In this document: piece after piece, positions 1 to 12,726 of the stretch | Layout of the letters: every line of letters begins with the position of its first letter | Numbering within the stretch: the stretch's first letter is position 1 | Assembly: GCA_001414345.1 (NCBI GenBank) | Contig: LLCB01000102.1 | Coordinates: 62,001 to 126,000, forward strand | Length of the DNA stretch: 64,000 nucleotides | Reading direction: 5' to 3' | Source of the DNA: Hymenoscyphus infarciens | Taxonomy: Eukaryota; Ascomycota; Leotiomycetes; Helotiales; Helotiaceae | Made by a program: the position numbers and the translations under genes | The notes under the pieces: model-generated | The model's input: only the letters and a program-made list of their open reading frames with translations | The model's database searches: none | What the model was told of the DNA's origin: nothing

Positions 1-1660
1 ACGCTATAACTAGTAGAGAGGTTCTATTTAAAGAAGCTAAAAATAGCTAGTCTCTTAGAAGCTCTTCTACTATAGAAAGTAGTATACGAGGCTAGGAGAG
101 AGGATTATAATAAGCTAGAGCTTAATACTCTTATATTAAAGAAGGATAAAGCTACTTAGTTATAAGAGGCCTATTTAAAGAGAGAGTAGTATAATAGTCC
201 TAGTTATATACGTTACTTATATAACTAGGTTATTCTAAGGTTTTACTAAGGCTTCGCTTAATATATATAAATAAAGCTAGAGTATCTATACTCTTTGCTT
301 TTCTCTTTAGTTTAGTTTTCCTTAATATTAGGTACTATTCTATAAGTACTCTCTTTGTGTATTTGTAGAGAGCCGTTATATATATAGTATAATTCCTTCT
401 CTTTAGATTATAATTATTAAGAATATAGCTATAATCTTCTATAATAGCAGTTTATATAATTTAAATCTAATTATTAAGTAGATAGTAGATTATTTAAATA
501 GTATAAAAGTACTTAAGAGTTAAATTATATATAGTATTAATTATTTTATTAGTAGTTATACTTTAATTCTTTTTATACTTAAAAGTATAATTATATTAGA
601 ACGTTTATATATTATCTTTATTATTTTAAGAGATATACTTAATACTCTATATATTTAAGAGATAAGGCTATAGTATATTAAAGTCCTTCTTAGATAGCGA
701 TATCTTATCTAAATTAGTATACTTAAATAACTTTTTATACTACTATAAAAGGCTTTTAAGATTATTAAAGAGATTAATCTTTTATAGAGAAGAATAGAGA
801 GTCTTAGGCTATTTATATACTTATAGATTAGAAGAGTTAGACTCTATCTTAGATTAAAAGATCTAAAAGATAAAAGAGAGTATTAATATATTTAGGTATA
901 AATTTAAATTTAGCTATAAGCTAATTTAAATATACTAGATATAAGTATAATACGATTTATATTAAAGAGATAAAAAAGCTTAAATTTATTTACTTTTATA
1001 TATAGGAGACGTTTACTTCTAGTAGGTAGGTATAGAAGAGTGTCTCTTCTACTAGAGAGTCTAAGAGGCTAGCTTTCTAAAGAAAAGATAAGTGCTTATA
1101 TATATTACTATTAGAATATATCTAGAAGTTAAGTAATACTTTAAAGAGATAAAACTAAGGTTATTTCTACTTTTTAGAGATATTAATATTTTTATTAGTT
1201 TCATTAGTTTAACTAGTTAAGTATATATTTAAGTATTTTATAAGTATTAAGTACTTTTAAGTAATAATTTAAGTTATATTTATAGTTTCTAGAGTATTAG
1301 TATTTAGAAATATAATAATATATATATATAATATAAAAGGATTTTAAAACACTTCTAGTAGAGTAAATAGGAGGACGAGAGAGCGAATCACGTAGTAGCG
1401 CTCTTAGTATACCAGGGGCTAGAGTAAATAGGAGGATAAGGGGGCGAATCACGTGGTGGCGCTCTTAGTATACTAGGGGCCCCTGCTAGCGTTGGGACAG
1501 AATAGCGCAATCCGTATATTCAAGAGTACACGTGGTTACACGTGCTCTCGCTTAAGGACTATTTAGGTAGGCATGGTAGCTAGCTTTACTCGGTATACAC
1601 GAACGATAATACAACCCTTTTTGCATCGCTTTTATGACTATAGGTCATACCAACACTGAT
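1..1660. repeat. RIP-degraded repeat block at the left edge
   Basis: The first 1.35 kb is very AT-rich and TpA-rich with frequent TAG/TAA in every frame and no open frame of note, which is the usual look of a fungal transposable element after repeat-induced point mutation. From about 1361 the base composition recovers. The segment from about 1527 to 1660 is an inverted, less mutated copy of 51768-51900 inside the main AT block, and most differences between the two are C/T or G/A transitions. The element extends beyond the left end of the window. The transposon class cannot be told from what remains. Confidence 0.8.
1361..1482. repeat. 61-bp tandem duplication inside the left repeat
   Basis: Two adjacent 61-bp copies start at 1361 and 1422, both opening with gagtaaataggagga. 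They differ at a handful of positions, nearly all C/T or G/A transitions, in both directions (for example cacgtagtagcg against cacgtggtggcg, and accagggg against actagggg). This suggests that both copies were mutated by RIP after the duplication. Confidence 0.85.
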
Positions 1661-1971
1661 CAGTGGACGCACAGATCAGATACCTGGTTACTTCGTGTAT
1701 TTCTGCCACGGGCATGCTCATACAAAAGTAAACTCGTTATCACCAGTAGACTCCCCTTCGCGGATCGTGGTTCCTTCTACTGTTCAACGACAAACAGCAA
1801 ACGCTTCTCAAGGCAGGAAGCGCCGATTGCCAATACCGACACTTTATTTCTTTCTTCCTTTCTTCCTCTCGTACGAGTAATCAGCAAGAAACCAACATCA
1901 AGATAAATTAATAAAAATAAAAAAAAGGAGAAAAATTCAAGTATGAACGAGAAGTAGGGCATTTATTTTAA

Positions 1972-2000
1972 CTCATATCATATCATATCATATCATATCT
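1972..2000. repeat. ATCAT pentanucleotide microsatellite
   Basis: A short run of about five atcat units lies in the non-coding stretch between the left repeat and the hexose transporter. I see no gene in 1661-2382. Confidence 0.75.
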
Positions 2001-2026
2001 AAAACCACCTCACACATCGAACTTTC

Positions 2027-2178
2027 TCTCTTGTTCTCTCTCTCTCTCTTGTTCTCTCTCTCTTGTTCTCTCTCTCTTGTTCTCTCTCTCTTGTTCTCTC
2101 TCTCTTGTTCTCTCTCTCTTGTTCTCTCTCTCTTGTTCTCTCTCTCTCTCTTTTGTTCTCTCTCTTGTTCTCTCTATT
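2027..2178. repeat. CT-rich minisatellite, ttgttctctctctc units
   Basis: About ten tandem copies of a 12-16 bp unit made of ttgttc followed by a variable run of ct. The array lies downstream of the hexose transporter stop at 2383. The open frames over it on both strands are low-complexity translations of the repeat (Ser/Leu on one strand, Arg/Glu on the other) and are not taken as genes. Confidence 0.9.
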
Positions 2179-2382
2179 ACAAATATCCATGTAAAAACCA
2201 CAATGCAATGATGAAATGTTCAAAACCATCCGGATCCCTTTCGGAAATAACACCATACACCCGCGTAAATCCCAATGCGAATGAAGACCAGTCATTATTT
2301 AAAAAGAAAAAAAATTAAAAAATTGGAAAAATTGAAAAAATAAGCCCTCTCCTCCCCAATTTTATACACGAAAATCAACCCC

Positions 2383-4361
2383 TCAAACAGTTTCCTTCTG
2401 AACCGTTCCAGGCGCTGGGTTCTCGGGGAACATACTCTCGTTATGTTGTAAAAGTCCATCCTTTCCACCTGGGAGCTTCTTGATGTCTTGTCCACCCTTG
2501 GTAAGATAAATGTTATCGGTGTTCAACCCCTTCAGCCCCTCAGCGCCAAGATCACTGGGTCTCCAGCTAGCACTCTTTCGTGGTGTGACGCCGGAGATGT
2601 ACATGCTGTCGACCTCCTCCATGGATCGATCCTTGGTTTCAATCAAGAAGAAGTATACGATCCAGAAGAGCGCAAAAGTACAGCCTGCAAATACAAGACC
2701 GTATAAGTAGTTGATTGCGTCGGTGATAAAGGTGGTGAAGAAGGAGATGAGGAAGTTGAGAAGCCAGTTGGAGGCGGTGGCGAGGGCAACACATGGTGCT
2801 CTGTAACGAGCTGGGTACATCTCTCCGGTGATGGTCCAGACGAGTGGGCCCCAGGTGGTGGCAAATGCAACGATAAAGATACAGGTGAAGACGATGAGAA
2901 CTGATCCTGCGGCGGGGGTACTCAAAGGATCGGTAGCGGAAAGAACGTATTGTCCAACGAAGGAGTAGATCAAGAAACATCCGCACATGACTGCTGCTCC
3001 GACCATCAAACTAATTCTTCGTCCACAGTTCTTGACAATCCAGAGTCCGGCGATGGTAGCGACTACGTTGACAGTTCCAAGGATAATAGAAGTAACATAG
3101 GAGTTCTGAATACCGGTAGACTTGAAAATGGTTGTGCCGTAGTAGAAAAAGAAGTTGGCACCAGTAAGTTGTTGACCAGCTTGGAGGACCATTCCGAGGA
3201 GAGTTCTGTACATCATTCTTGGTCCGGTGAAGCATTCGTGCCATGGGTGGTCGCCACCTGCGTTCTCGGCTTCTTGTTGTTCGCGGATCTCATGGATCAT
3301 CTTGTCGACTTCTGGGCCGTGAGGATCTCCATTCTTGATGAGGGAAGCCATTGTTTTGCGGGCTTCGTCTTCTTTTCCTTTTCGGAATGCGAAACGAGGA
3401 GATTCGGGCATGAACATGATGGCGGTTCCGAGGATGATGGCCCAAAGTGCGGAGAGACCGTTTGGAATTCTCCATTGGGCGGAGTTGGTGTATGCTGCTG
3501 ATGTTCCGTAGTTGACCTATCGATTGTAAGTAAGAATTCCATCGCATGTCCATCTTACTGATTCAAACCCTCGTTTTTTAAAATGGATAAGGAGAGAAAA
3601 CATACCATATAAGCAGTCCAAATACCCAAAGTAATCAAAAGTTGATAACTTCCCACAATAACACTTCGGATACTAGGAGGCACACTCTCAGACTGGTACA
3701 TCGGAACACTAGTACTCAAAGCACCAATACCCAAACCAGCAGTAAATCGACCCATAGCGAATTGGACCCATGATTTCTCACTGGTAATCTCAATGAGAAC
3801 ACCGATGATATAAAACCATGCGGAAGCGGAGATGGTGTAACGACGCCCAATACGATCACAGATGTCTCCCGTGGCGAGACATCCAATGAGGGTACCAGCG
3901 CAGAGTAAAGCGACGATTGTACCTTGGCGGACTGCTGAAAATTTTCCGTCTTGACCGAAACGGTCGAGGAAATCGGTCATTTGGAGGAATCCTGAAGATT
4001 TTGTTAGTGGGAAATTTAAAGATCTTTTGGGGGCAAACATACCAGAAATTTGACCAGATTCATAACCAAACATGAAACCACCAATGGAAGCAATGGCACC
4101 GAGTAAAATAGCCTTCATAGTTGCTGGTGCTCCCTTATCCCCTCGTTCCGCATCCTTCTCTGCCCCAAAAGAGTACCATTTCTTTCCCTTCACTGGTTCC
4201 TGGACAAACTTCTCATCTCGTGGTACTTCGGTAGTATTTCTGGCGGTCGTTCCCAAAGGTGTGTCATGAGGACTAGCTTCGATGGGAGTATGTGTAGAAA
4301 ACTCGGCGAGCTTCTCTTGTGTATTTGCCCCCGCAGGCTGCTTCTTATTAAAGGGACCCAT
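2383..4361 (-). CDS. Hxt-type MFS hexose transporter
   Basis: Proton-coupled or facilitated monosaccharide uptake at the plasma membrane, sugar porter family of the major facilitator superfamily. Three exons: 4361-4043, 3991-3606 and 3516-2383. The introns are 51 and 89 bp with GTATGT donors, and the sum gives 612 residues. Spliced motifs match the family: GQISGFLQMTDFL across the first join, DRIGRRYT after TM2, AYMVNYGTSAAY across the second join, PESPRF before the central loop, and QQLTGANFFFYYGTTIF in TM7. An N-terminal cytoplasmic extension of about 90 residues precedes TM1 and a long C-terminal tail follows TM12, so it is somewhat longer than typical transporters of about 530 residues. 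A single CreA-like GCGGGG on the minus strand at 4524-4519 lies upstream but carries little weight alone. Substrate is not decidable from sequence. Confidence 0.93.
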
Positions 4362-6248
4362 ATTGAATTGATTCTGTCGATATCTCTATAGACAAAAGGT
4401 TGAGTAGATTGAGTAAGACTGGAGAAGAGAAGGGGAAAAAGAAAGTAACGGGGCAGTGACGAGAGTATATACTAAAAAAATGTACCAAGCAAAATAGCGG
4501 GTTAGACTAAAGAGGTAACCCCGCAAAACCCACGCAGCAATCTAGAGCCTAGTCCAGAATCGTGTACACTGAGAAAATATGACTGGATTAAGCGGAGCGC
4601 GATCAAATTAGGCCATGAAGAAAGTCCTCGAATCTTGCCTTGCCAACTGACAGGTTTGTTTGCTTTCCCACGAGAACAACAAGAAACAAAATAATGTGGA
4701 ACCCGGTGAGAGTCGCTTTCAAGCGAAAACAAAGAGCCCTCCACAAAAAATGCGTACGCAAGGCAATGGAGTCCCCCGATCCCCCAATTGCCTGTTATAA
4801 ATTCGAGATTCAGCAGAGTGATCTCTGATTTCTTCTCAGCCTCAACCAGCCTCGGCGGTTCAGCGTCATTCGGCCGACCTTCTTCGGGCCTTCACGATGC
4901 AACTGTGGTTCAGTTCTCCATCAGACCACTCTATCGAATTTCGCATTTGACGACATGGTAGGGGGGCAGCTGTGCCGGCCAGCAGTCGAGCCGCAGTATC
5001 ACCGCAAACTATCGCGAACGATCATGCCACCGCTGAGAAACCGTCGTCCTAAGTCAGAGACCGTCAGAAAGTCGAATGTTACAACTCGTCATTCATTCTT
5101 GGGGAAAACCTTAGTAAACGGTCGTCGTCAGCCAGAGACATAAGAAGTAAAGTTGCACAGGCCATTCACAACATCAACCTGAAAAATATCCAGACAATGC
5201 TCCCCTTCGCTCCACTTTCCCTCCCCCGAATTAAGGTTGGACCCCCTTTTTCGCTTCTGGACCCTTTCCTTTCCTCTCGCATTTTCCTTCAACGACAGCC
5301 TCACCTGTCCTGACTCCTCACAGCTTGACTGCCACGTATACGTACTCGAGAACCCGCCTAGGCCTCTCAGCCCTGCCAGACAACCACAACCAACTTTCCC
5401 TCCCCTCTGCACAGTGCAAAACTTCAAATTCGTATCCCGAAAGCCGAAATGCTCAAATCACCTCGCAATCTCTCGTGAGTTCTCGTTTCCGCAAAACCCG
5501 TCGTTGTCGTTGTTCAAAGCTCCACTCTCTCGAAAGAACTTCGCCGGGAATCCAGTTTTAAATCGCCCAGCCAAGCCTCACCCGAAGCCCTCCCGCCGCC
5601 GAGAACTGCTTAATTCCATAATTCCAGCGTGAGTTACGCCACCCTCGTCATCTTTGCTTCTAAAAAGGAAAGAAAGTCTCCATCAGATCGGTATAAAGTA
5701 TCCACAAGTACCCACCGCTGTACAAAATATCGAGACTTCTGTATATAAAACTCAATTTCTCACCTTTTGAATGGATGGCGAGTTCGCGAACTCTCACATC
5801 TGTTCAAAATCACGAGAGACCATAAAAGTAACCAACCAATCGCAAGTGCAATTCAGAAAAGAAAGGGAAAACTCACTCGAGTCGTTCAGATAATGATGGA
5901 CACGTTGGAAATTTGTCCGATCACCATGGACCACAAGTCTCTCGGTGCAATTGAGGGTCGCGCACAAAAATCTCTTCAAGAAATCCTGTCATTTCAAGTC
6001 AACTTGGATCCAGAATATGGATTAGCTAAGAAATTTGTTTCTCCATTACAAAATCTAGCCCCATCCCCTGAAACATAAACAGAGCGTTATGCTTGGAGAA
6101 CAAACGTTATCCCCGACATGCTCGCGTGCGGGATTCCGGGGGCTTGTCAAGACTCCAGGAATTTTGACAAAACTATTCTCGGGAACCAATTCTTCAATAT
6201 CTTTTTCCAAGTTCCCTGCCCTTTTCAAGGTCCCAACCAAGGTCTTTT
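4362..6248. other. Intergenic, no supported gene
   Basis: About 1.9 kb between the transporter start and the tyrosinase stop. Open frames on the plus strand at 5237-5632 and 5767-6078 have no recognisable domain, no splice-compatible continuation and no composition bias that would support coding. The part next to 4361 should hold the transporter promoter. Confidence 0.6.
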
Positions 6249-7430
6249 TCAGTCTTCGTACCGGTAGCAGAGAAGTCCGTTTTGAGTATCCATCAAATCA
6301 ATAACGTTGAGGTCAGCAGCCAAACCCAACATGCGAACTCTATCATCTGTCGAGGCTCCCGACAATTTGGATGCACCCAGTGGCTGAGCATAGCCTTCAT
6401 ACTGCCATTGTCGATTCTCGAGGTCTGCTTGTTGCCACTTCCACCAGAGACGATCAACTTGAGCATGGTGTAGAAAGAAGATAGGATCTGTGATCAATGA
6501 GAATCAGTATTTCGAATTGGAGGTACCGGGTGTGCAAAAGAAAACCCAGGAGTATACGTACCATTAGGACTGGACGTCTTTGGAAAGTCCCCTCCAATGG
6601 CATCGTGTATAGCCTGGTGTGGACCAGAAAACAGTTCTGTCCCATATTCTTGGTACCCGGGTATGCTTTGTATACGATTCACCACCTCGTATGTGTATGA
6701 TTCGTTCCGCATTGTGGGGGAAGCGCAGGTATAGCATCTATGTAGGCTGTGTGGTCTGGTACTGGCACTGAAGTACGCGGGACGAAGTGCTGCAAATGGT
6801 CCACTGGCAACGCATTTTGCAGGAAGTTGAGGATTATATAGGCACTTTTTTGAAGCAACACCATCTGGACCAAGGCCATTCGGGGGTGCAGCAAGCACGG
6901 TAGCGTGAAGGGGATCGTTGCTGCTGGCGGCCCAGTCCCAGTATGGCAGAGCACCCGTGTAGCCGCATTGCTTCAGTGCGGCCTCGTATACGTGACCAAA
7001 GTATCTGCAGCATTCCATGTCAGTTACGATGTTGGGTTGTGGTGTTGAAGGGGGGGAAGACTACCGATGCCATGGTAAGAATTGAGCCAGGATTTCATTG
7101 CTGGAAATATGAACTATTGAGATCAGCTCGCGATCAGTCTCGGAATCTATCTAAAGGAGGCATACCTTCATCGAAGATTTCTCGATGTACCCAGGTAAAA
7201 TCATCATACCATGTCGTCGTCAATCTGATCGTCGATGGCTTCCTTGCAAGACAGGAGACTGCTTTGATGTATTGATCACGCTCCCCCAGATTCAATTGAT
7301 TCCATTCTCTGCGGATTCTTGGGTTTTCGCAGGGCGCTTGACGCGAGGAGAGGGCTAGAGAGGGTGTGCAGAAGAAGAGGATGGTGGTGACTGGAAGCGT
7401 AGCGAACTTGGAGATAACATGGAGACGCAT
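6249..7430 (-). CDS. Secreted short-type tyrosinase
   Basis: Type-3 copper oxidase acting on phenols or catechols, likely extracellular. Four exons: 7430-7166, 7113-7065, 7004-6562 and 6487-6249, giving 331 residues. A hydrophobic signal peptide covers about residues 1-26. Copper A ligands are H82 (DDFTWVHRE), H90 (EVHISS) and H104 (FLPWHRYF). Copper B ligands are H234 and H238 (GPHQAIHDAIGGDF) and the HH pair at 259-260 (FFLHHAQVDRLWW). The motif YWDW lies between. The H90-H104 spacing is about five residues longer than the usual pattern, and no Cys is seen two residues before H90, so the thioether bridge of long-type tyrosinases seems absent. There is no C-terminal blocking domain. The second intron boundary was chosen because only it keeps the frame and the second histidine. 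Confidence 0.88.
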
Positions 7431-7603
7431 AGCGAGTAACAATGCGATGGGGAAGAAAAATGTAATGTATGCGAGTTGATGATGTAGTGTATTTTCCTGG
7501 GAATAAACGGGGGATTTCCAAAATTTTGACTTGGCTTGGCTCTTGAATATTTTCGCGGCAGGCACGATGAAGAGCCACACAATTTTGCATCCGACAGCGT
7601 ATG

Positions 7604-7683
7604 TAGGTACCTAGGTAGGGAAGGAGCAGCCACTTGCAGTTGCCCAACCCAGGGTAAAGGGTCAGTACCTAGGTACCTAGGTA
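7604..7683. repeat. Cluster of TACCTAGGTA palindromes
   Basis: The self-complementary word tacctaggta occurs several times here as taggtacctaggta and acctaggtacctaggta, upstream of the tyrosinase start. The same word recurs near 43264-43276. Its role is unknown; it may be a simple-sequence feature of this genome. Confidence 0.7.
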
Positions 7684-8324
7684 ACAGCCTTCATATTTCC
7701 GGTCTTTCCCCAACAGCAGGAAAGGTAGAGGATGAAGACTGGTAAGAGCTCGGCAGGCGGTCTGTGGTCACGACTGCTCGACTATGCAAAGTACCCAGTC
7801 TAGGATAAACAGAAGTGTTGTTCGAGAAGGTGCAAAAGAATTAGAAGCTCAACGTTTGTCTCTCTCAAATACTCTCGAACAACAATTCTCATTTCCCTGT
7901 ATTCGTCGCTCCGAGAAAGCCACAATGGAGATGCTGCCCAGGAATTCGTAGCTCAATAGCCAAGGAAGCAGCAACCAGCTGCACTTGCCCCAATCCTCAG
8001 GTTCGCAGCACCATTTCCATTTCAGGCCTCCTCTCAGGTGGCAGTTCAAAAAAGAGAAAATAGTCGGGTATCCTACTCACCCGGCATCACGTGCAATCAG
8101 CGACGAAAGAAGAAAAGGAACAGTGGTGAAATAAAGTATTATCTCGTTCCTTTCCGAATCGGTCATGTCTCTGAGGAAGGCGCGATGGACGATCAGCGAG
8201 CCACATACCTAATAGGATGAACGAAAAAGTGGAGGGATTTGAAGATCTGAGTTAGCTCATAGCCCTGGCCGTTCTTTCCTTGAGTGCGTGACAGTTAAGT
8301 TGCGACGTGGGGATTTGGGCCTGT

Positions 8325-8396
8325 GTCGTTCCTTCCCTCCTTCCACACCTACAGCAAGACCGGTGTCGTTTGGAAGATATGGAGGGAAGGAACGAC
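8325..8396. repeat. Perfect 16-bp inverted repeat (hairpin)
   Basis: The arm gtcgttccttccctcc at 8325-8340 is the exact reverse complement of ggagggaaggaacgac at 8381-8396, with a 40-base loop. Further partial pairing (ttcca with tggaa) continues inside the loop with a bulge. It lies in the gap downstream of the xylanase. Confidence 0.9.
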
Positions 8397-8628
8397 TTGC
8401 AGTTGCCCGAACAAAAGAGGTCTGGCTCCCGCCCGGGCCGTTCTTCAATCCCGTCTCCCGTCCCAGCCGGATATTTGATAATGCCAAAGAATTGGGACTG
8501 GTACTCGAACGCTCCTCTGCAGATGCGGATAAAAGGAAGAGTTGTAAAGTATTAATTGGTCCCTTTAGGAAACCACATCACGGTATATAGCCACTCCCCA
8601 AGAACGCCTGAAAATTGAAACAAGTCTA

Positions 8629-10081
<1,453 letters not shown>

Positions 10082-12726
10082 CGTAAAAGACGGAAAATCG
10101 TACAAAATTGCTGGAGAATGAGAACGAAAAAGAGAGAAAATATAAGGAAACCCAAGTATACCGGCAGTCAATGGCAGCTGATATACCTACCTACCCGACC
10201 CACGCATCCTACCTCTTGATGTCTCTCCCGGCTCAGATGGAACAGTACCATCGATTTCCCCGGATTGCCAGTCTCGGACAGACGACCGGCGACAACTGCT
10301 GGTTCGAGAGCCGCCTTGCTCTTCCTGTCGGTACTGTAAGCAGCCATAGCATGAAGATATGCAACGTGGGTATGGTTCGGTAGCGATTGGCATAGTGGTG
10401 GCATTGATGTGGTTGGAATGATCGACGTTGGGTGCGAATTCGCGACGATGGGAAGAGCGCCAAGAGTTTGCCTCCCCTCAACTCCTCAACGGTCAACCTC
10501 CTTACCATCTCTCTCCTCTTCCACATCATCAGCCAACCTCTCTGCTTTGCTATACTCTGGTCGATATTAGCTAATCTACCAACCCCATCAAGATTATGAA
10601 TCTTCTATATCCAAACCAAAGCGAATGCAGACCTCCATAGGACTGGACCTTCAGGGGGAGACTTGGAGAGGGCGAGGTGATCGGTGATCAACACTATCAA
10701 TCAGGAGTAGTGACACATGGATCGATTCTGCGGTGCTATTTCTTCATCTCTCGTTATTTGTTAGTGTTATTCTATATGCGTTGCCTTTTACTGTTGGTTT
10801 TCAAGCCTTCTTCCTGGTAAAAGAAGTGGGCTTGCCTCCTGCACCTACATTACTTTTAATTGTTCGAAATCGTCTAGAATGATTAAAAGTATTGTTCTAG
10901 AGGGGTAAGGAGGGTGATAGAGTTCTTTCCTCGATTCACTGAAAGCGGCTGAAATACGGGAATGGTTGCATAACAAGATACAAGGGTGCCGGAGAGTAAT
11001 GACCGGGCGTCTTACCATTTCCATTGGCCGTTCCATGAAGAAACTCCCCTCTCCGAATTACTCTCTTGGTACACTGTTTCCCACCATATGTTTTCAAGAA
11101 CAAGTGGAAGAATCTTAATTCCCACTTTCAGGAGTCGGTGTCGAAGGCAAATCGAAAGAAAATCATGTTGAAGCTTCGGAAATTCAAGTACGAAAGTTGG
11201 AGTTAGGGGACTTCACACCTTTGTTGAGGGTTCCTAGGATTGTTGGTATTTTTTGCAGGCTTAATTCAATTGGTCAATCCATTACGTCTTGGGCAGTTAT
11301 TGTATATCTAAGCAAATTTTGATTGTGTTTTGAGGTAGCCATTTCTTTCTATAATAGGCCAGTTGCCTCTCCTAGACCCTGGATATGCATGTGCTAGGCC
11401 CTGTATATCCTGTATCTTGGGGTAGTATTAGGCACCCCGCCTAATTCACGTGATAACAATTGTCGAACATTTACCTTTCCAGGCAGCAGTCCGGAGAACC
11501 ATTTTATCTCTCACGGATTTGGAAAGCCGGAAGATAAATCAATATCTTCTTCCGTTGGCCCTCTTCTACATGGAGCGGGAAATTCCAATAAGAGCGTGCA
11601 TATCGTACTGTTAAATGTTCTCTCCTGATTTCGCAAAGTATGGATGGCTTCAGCATCCCAACGACAACCGTCAGCTACGGCCCAGCACCCAAAAGCCTTG
11701 CTTTAATTTTGCTGGCACCAAACATGTGGCCTGAATATGGTAATGCAGAATGCTACAGCGTGGACCCCGAAAACCATCCCTACCTGCATTGGTGCAAGTT
11801 ATCACTTACTGGGGCTTCAATATAGCTTGTTCTCCACTTCAAGCAAGTTTGATATTGTTACACATCAACCTACATGATACCAATGCAGGGGCAATATTGT
11901 AGGTTTGAAGCTGTTCAGTTCTTCCTATCTCATGTACTTCTTTTCCGACCCCATATCCTCCAACTGACATGCCTAGATTAAATACCAAGTCAAATCACGT
12001 TGCTCAGATTTACTGCAAAAAAGAAAATATAACTTCGATCAGACCAAACTCATTGGTCGATAGTCGAAGTTTAAAGTGTTCCCAGCATCTTGCTCAAGTT
12101 GAGATCAAAAACGTGGACATTCCCACTCTCGCTGCATGAGATGCCGAAGACGGGAAATCCCAAAGATGGAAGCCTATCTGTTCTTTATAATGTGGCGGAA
12201 ACCAAAGTTGGTAAAAGACCGGGACATGAAAACTTCTAGCATTTCCATACGATGGGTTGATGTCGTGCAAATAGCCTACCGGCTCGGCATCTGGCTAAAA
12301 CGAATAGATGAAAACTCCTTACATCCACCCCTATGATTCGCCGAATTTTCTATTTTAAGCTGCCAAAATCCAAGATGGCTTTTTACTTTAATCAACCTTA
12401 TTCGTTTTCACTCACTTGGTTTATTGTAATTATGGTTGCCTTGATTGCGTTTGGTACTCTGTATATTGCATGCATCTTTTTACCATGACCACCCAAGAAA
12501 TTTCGGCTCTATCTCGACTCGTATCGTTATCGTGGCGTCCGGAAGATCACCAGATCCTTCAGTTATGATATTTTCAATTTGTACAAAAAGGCAGCAGTAG
12601 TCCTTAATATTTGTTTTAGGACCAGACCGCCTAAGACAAAATTCTAGAGCGACCATCTCAATCACATGGTAAGCGTCAATCCAGTTACCCTTGGTGAAAA
12701 AAGAAAGCCAACTTCAAAAACAGAAT
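10082..12726. other. Long gap without a supported gene
   Basis: About 2.6 kb between the xylanase start and the next gene. Short open frames at 10233-10529, 11640-11825 and 12136-12336 show no family motifs, no plausible splicing partners and no long continuation. The composition is ordinary for intergenic DNA, not RIP-like. A non-coding transcript cannot be excluded. Confidence 0.55.

Larger units (their letters stand above)
7431..8628. other. Intergenic between tyrosinase and xylanase
   Basis: About 1.2 kb. It contains repeated TACCTAGGTA palindromes around 7604-7683 and a perfect 16-bp inverted repeat at 8325-8396. The word cttgcagttgccc occurs twice (about 7630 and 8397). No coding region is supported. 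The end near 7430 should include the tyrosinase promoter. Confidence 0.6.

Noticed and set aside
1999..2318. Open frames on both strands over the CT-rich array
   Set aside because: They are translations of a short tandem repeat and have no domain or non-repetitive content.
10233..12336. Scattered open frames of 60-100 codons
   Set aside because: No motifs, no splice-consistent assembly and no conserved-looking sequence.
12691..12726. Earlier in-frame ATG for the repeat protein
   Set aside because: It puts a Lys/Gln-rich stretch before an otherwise clear signal peptide.
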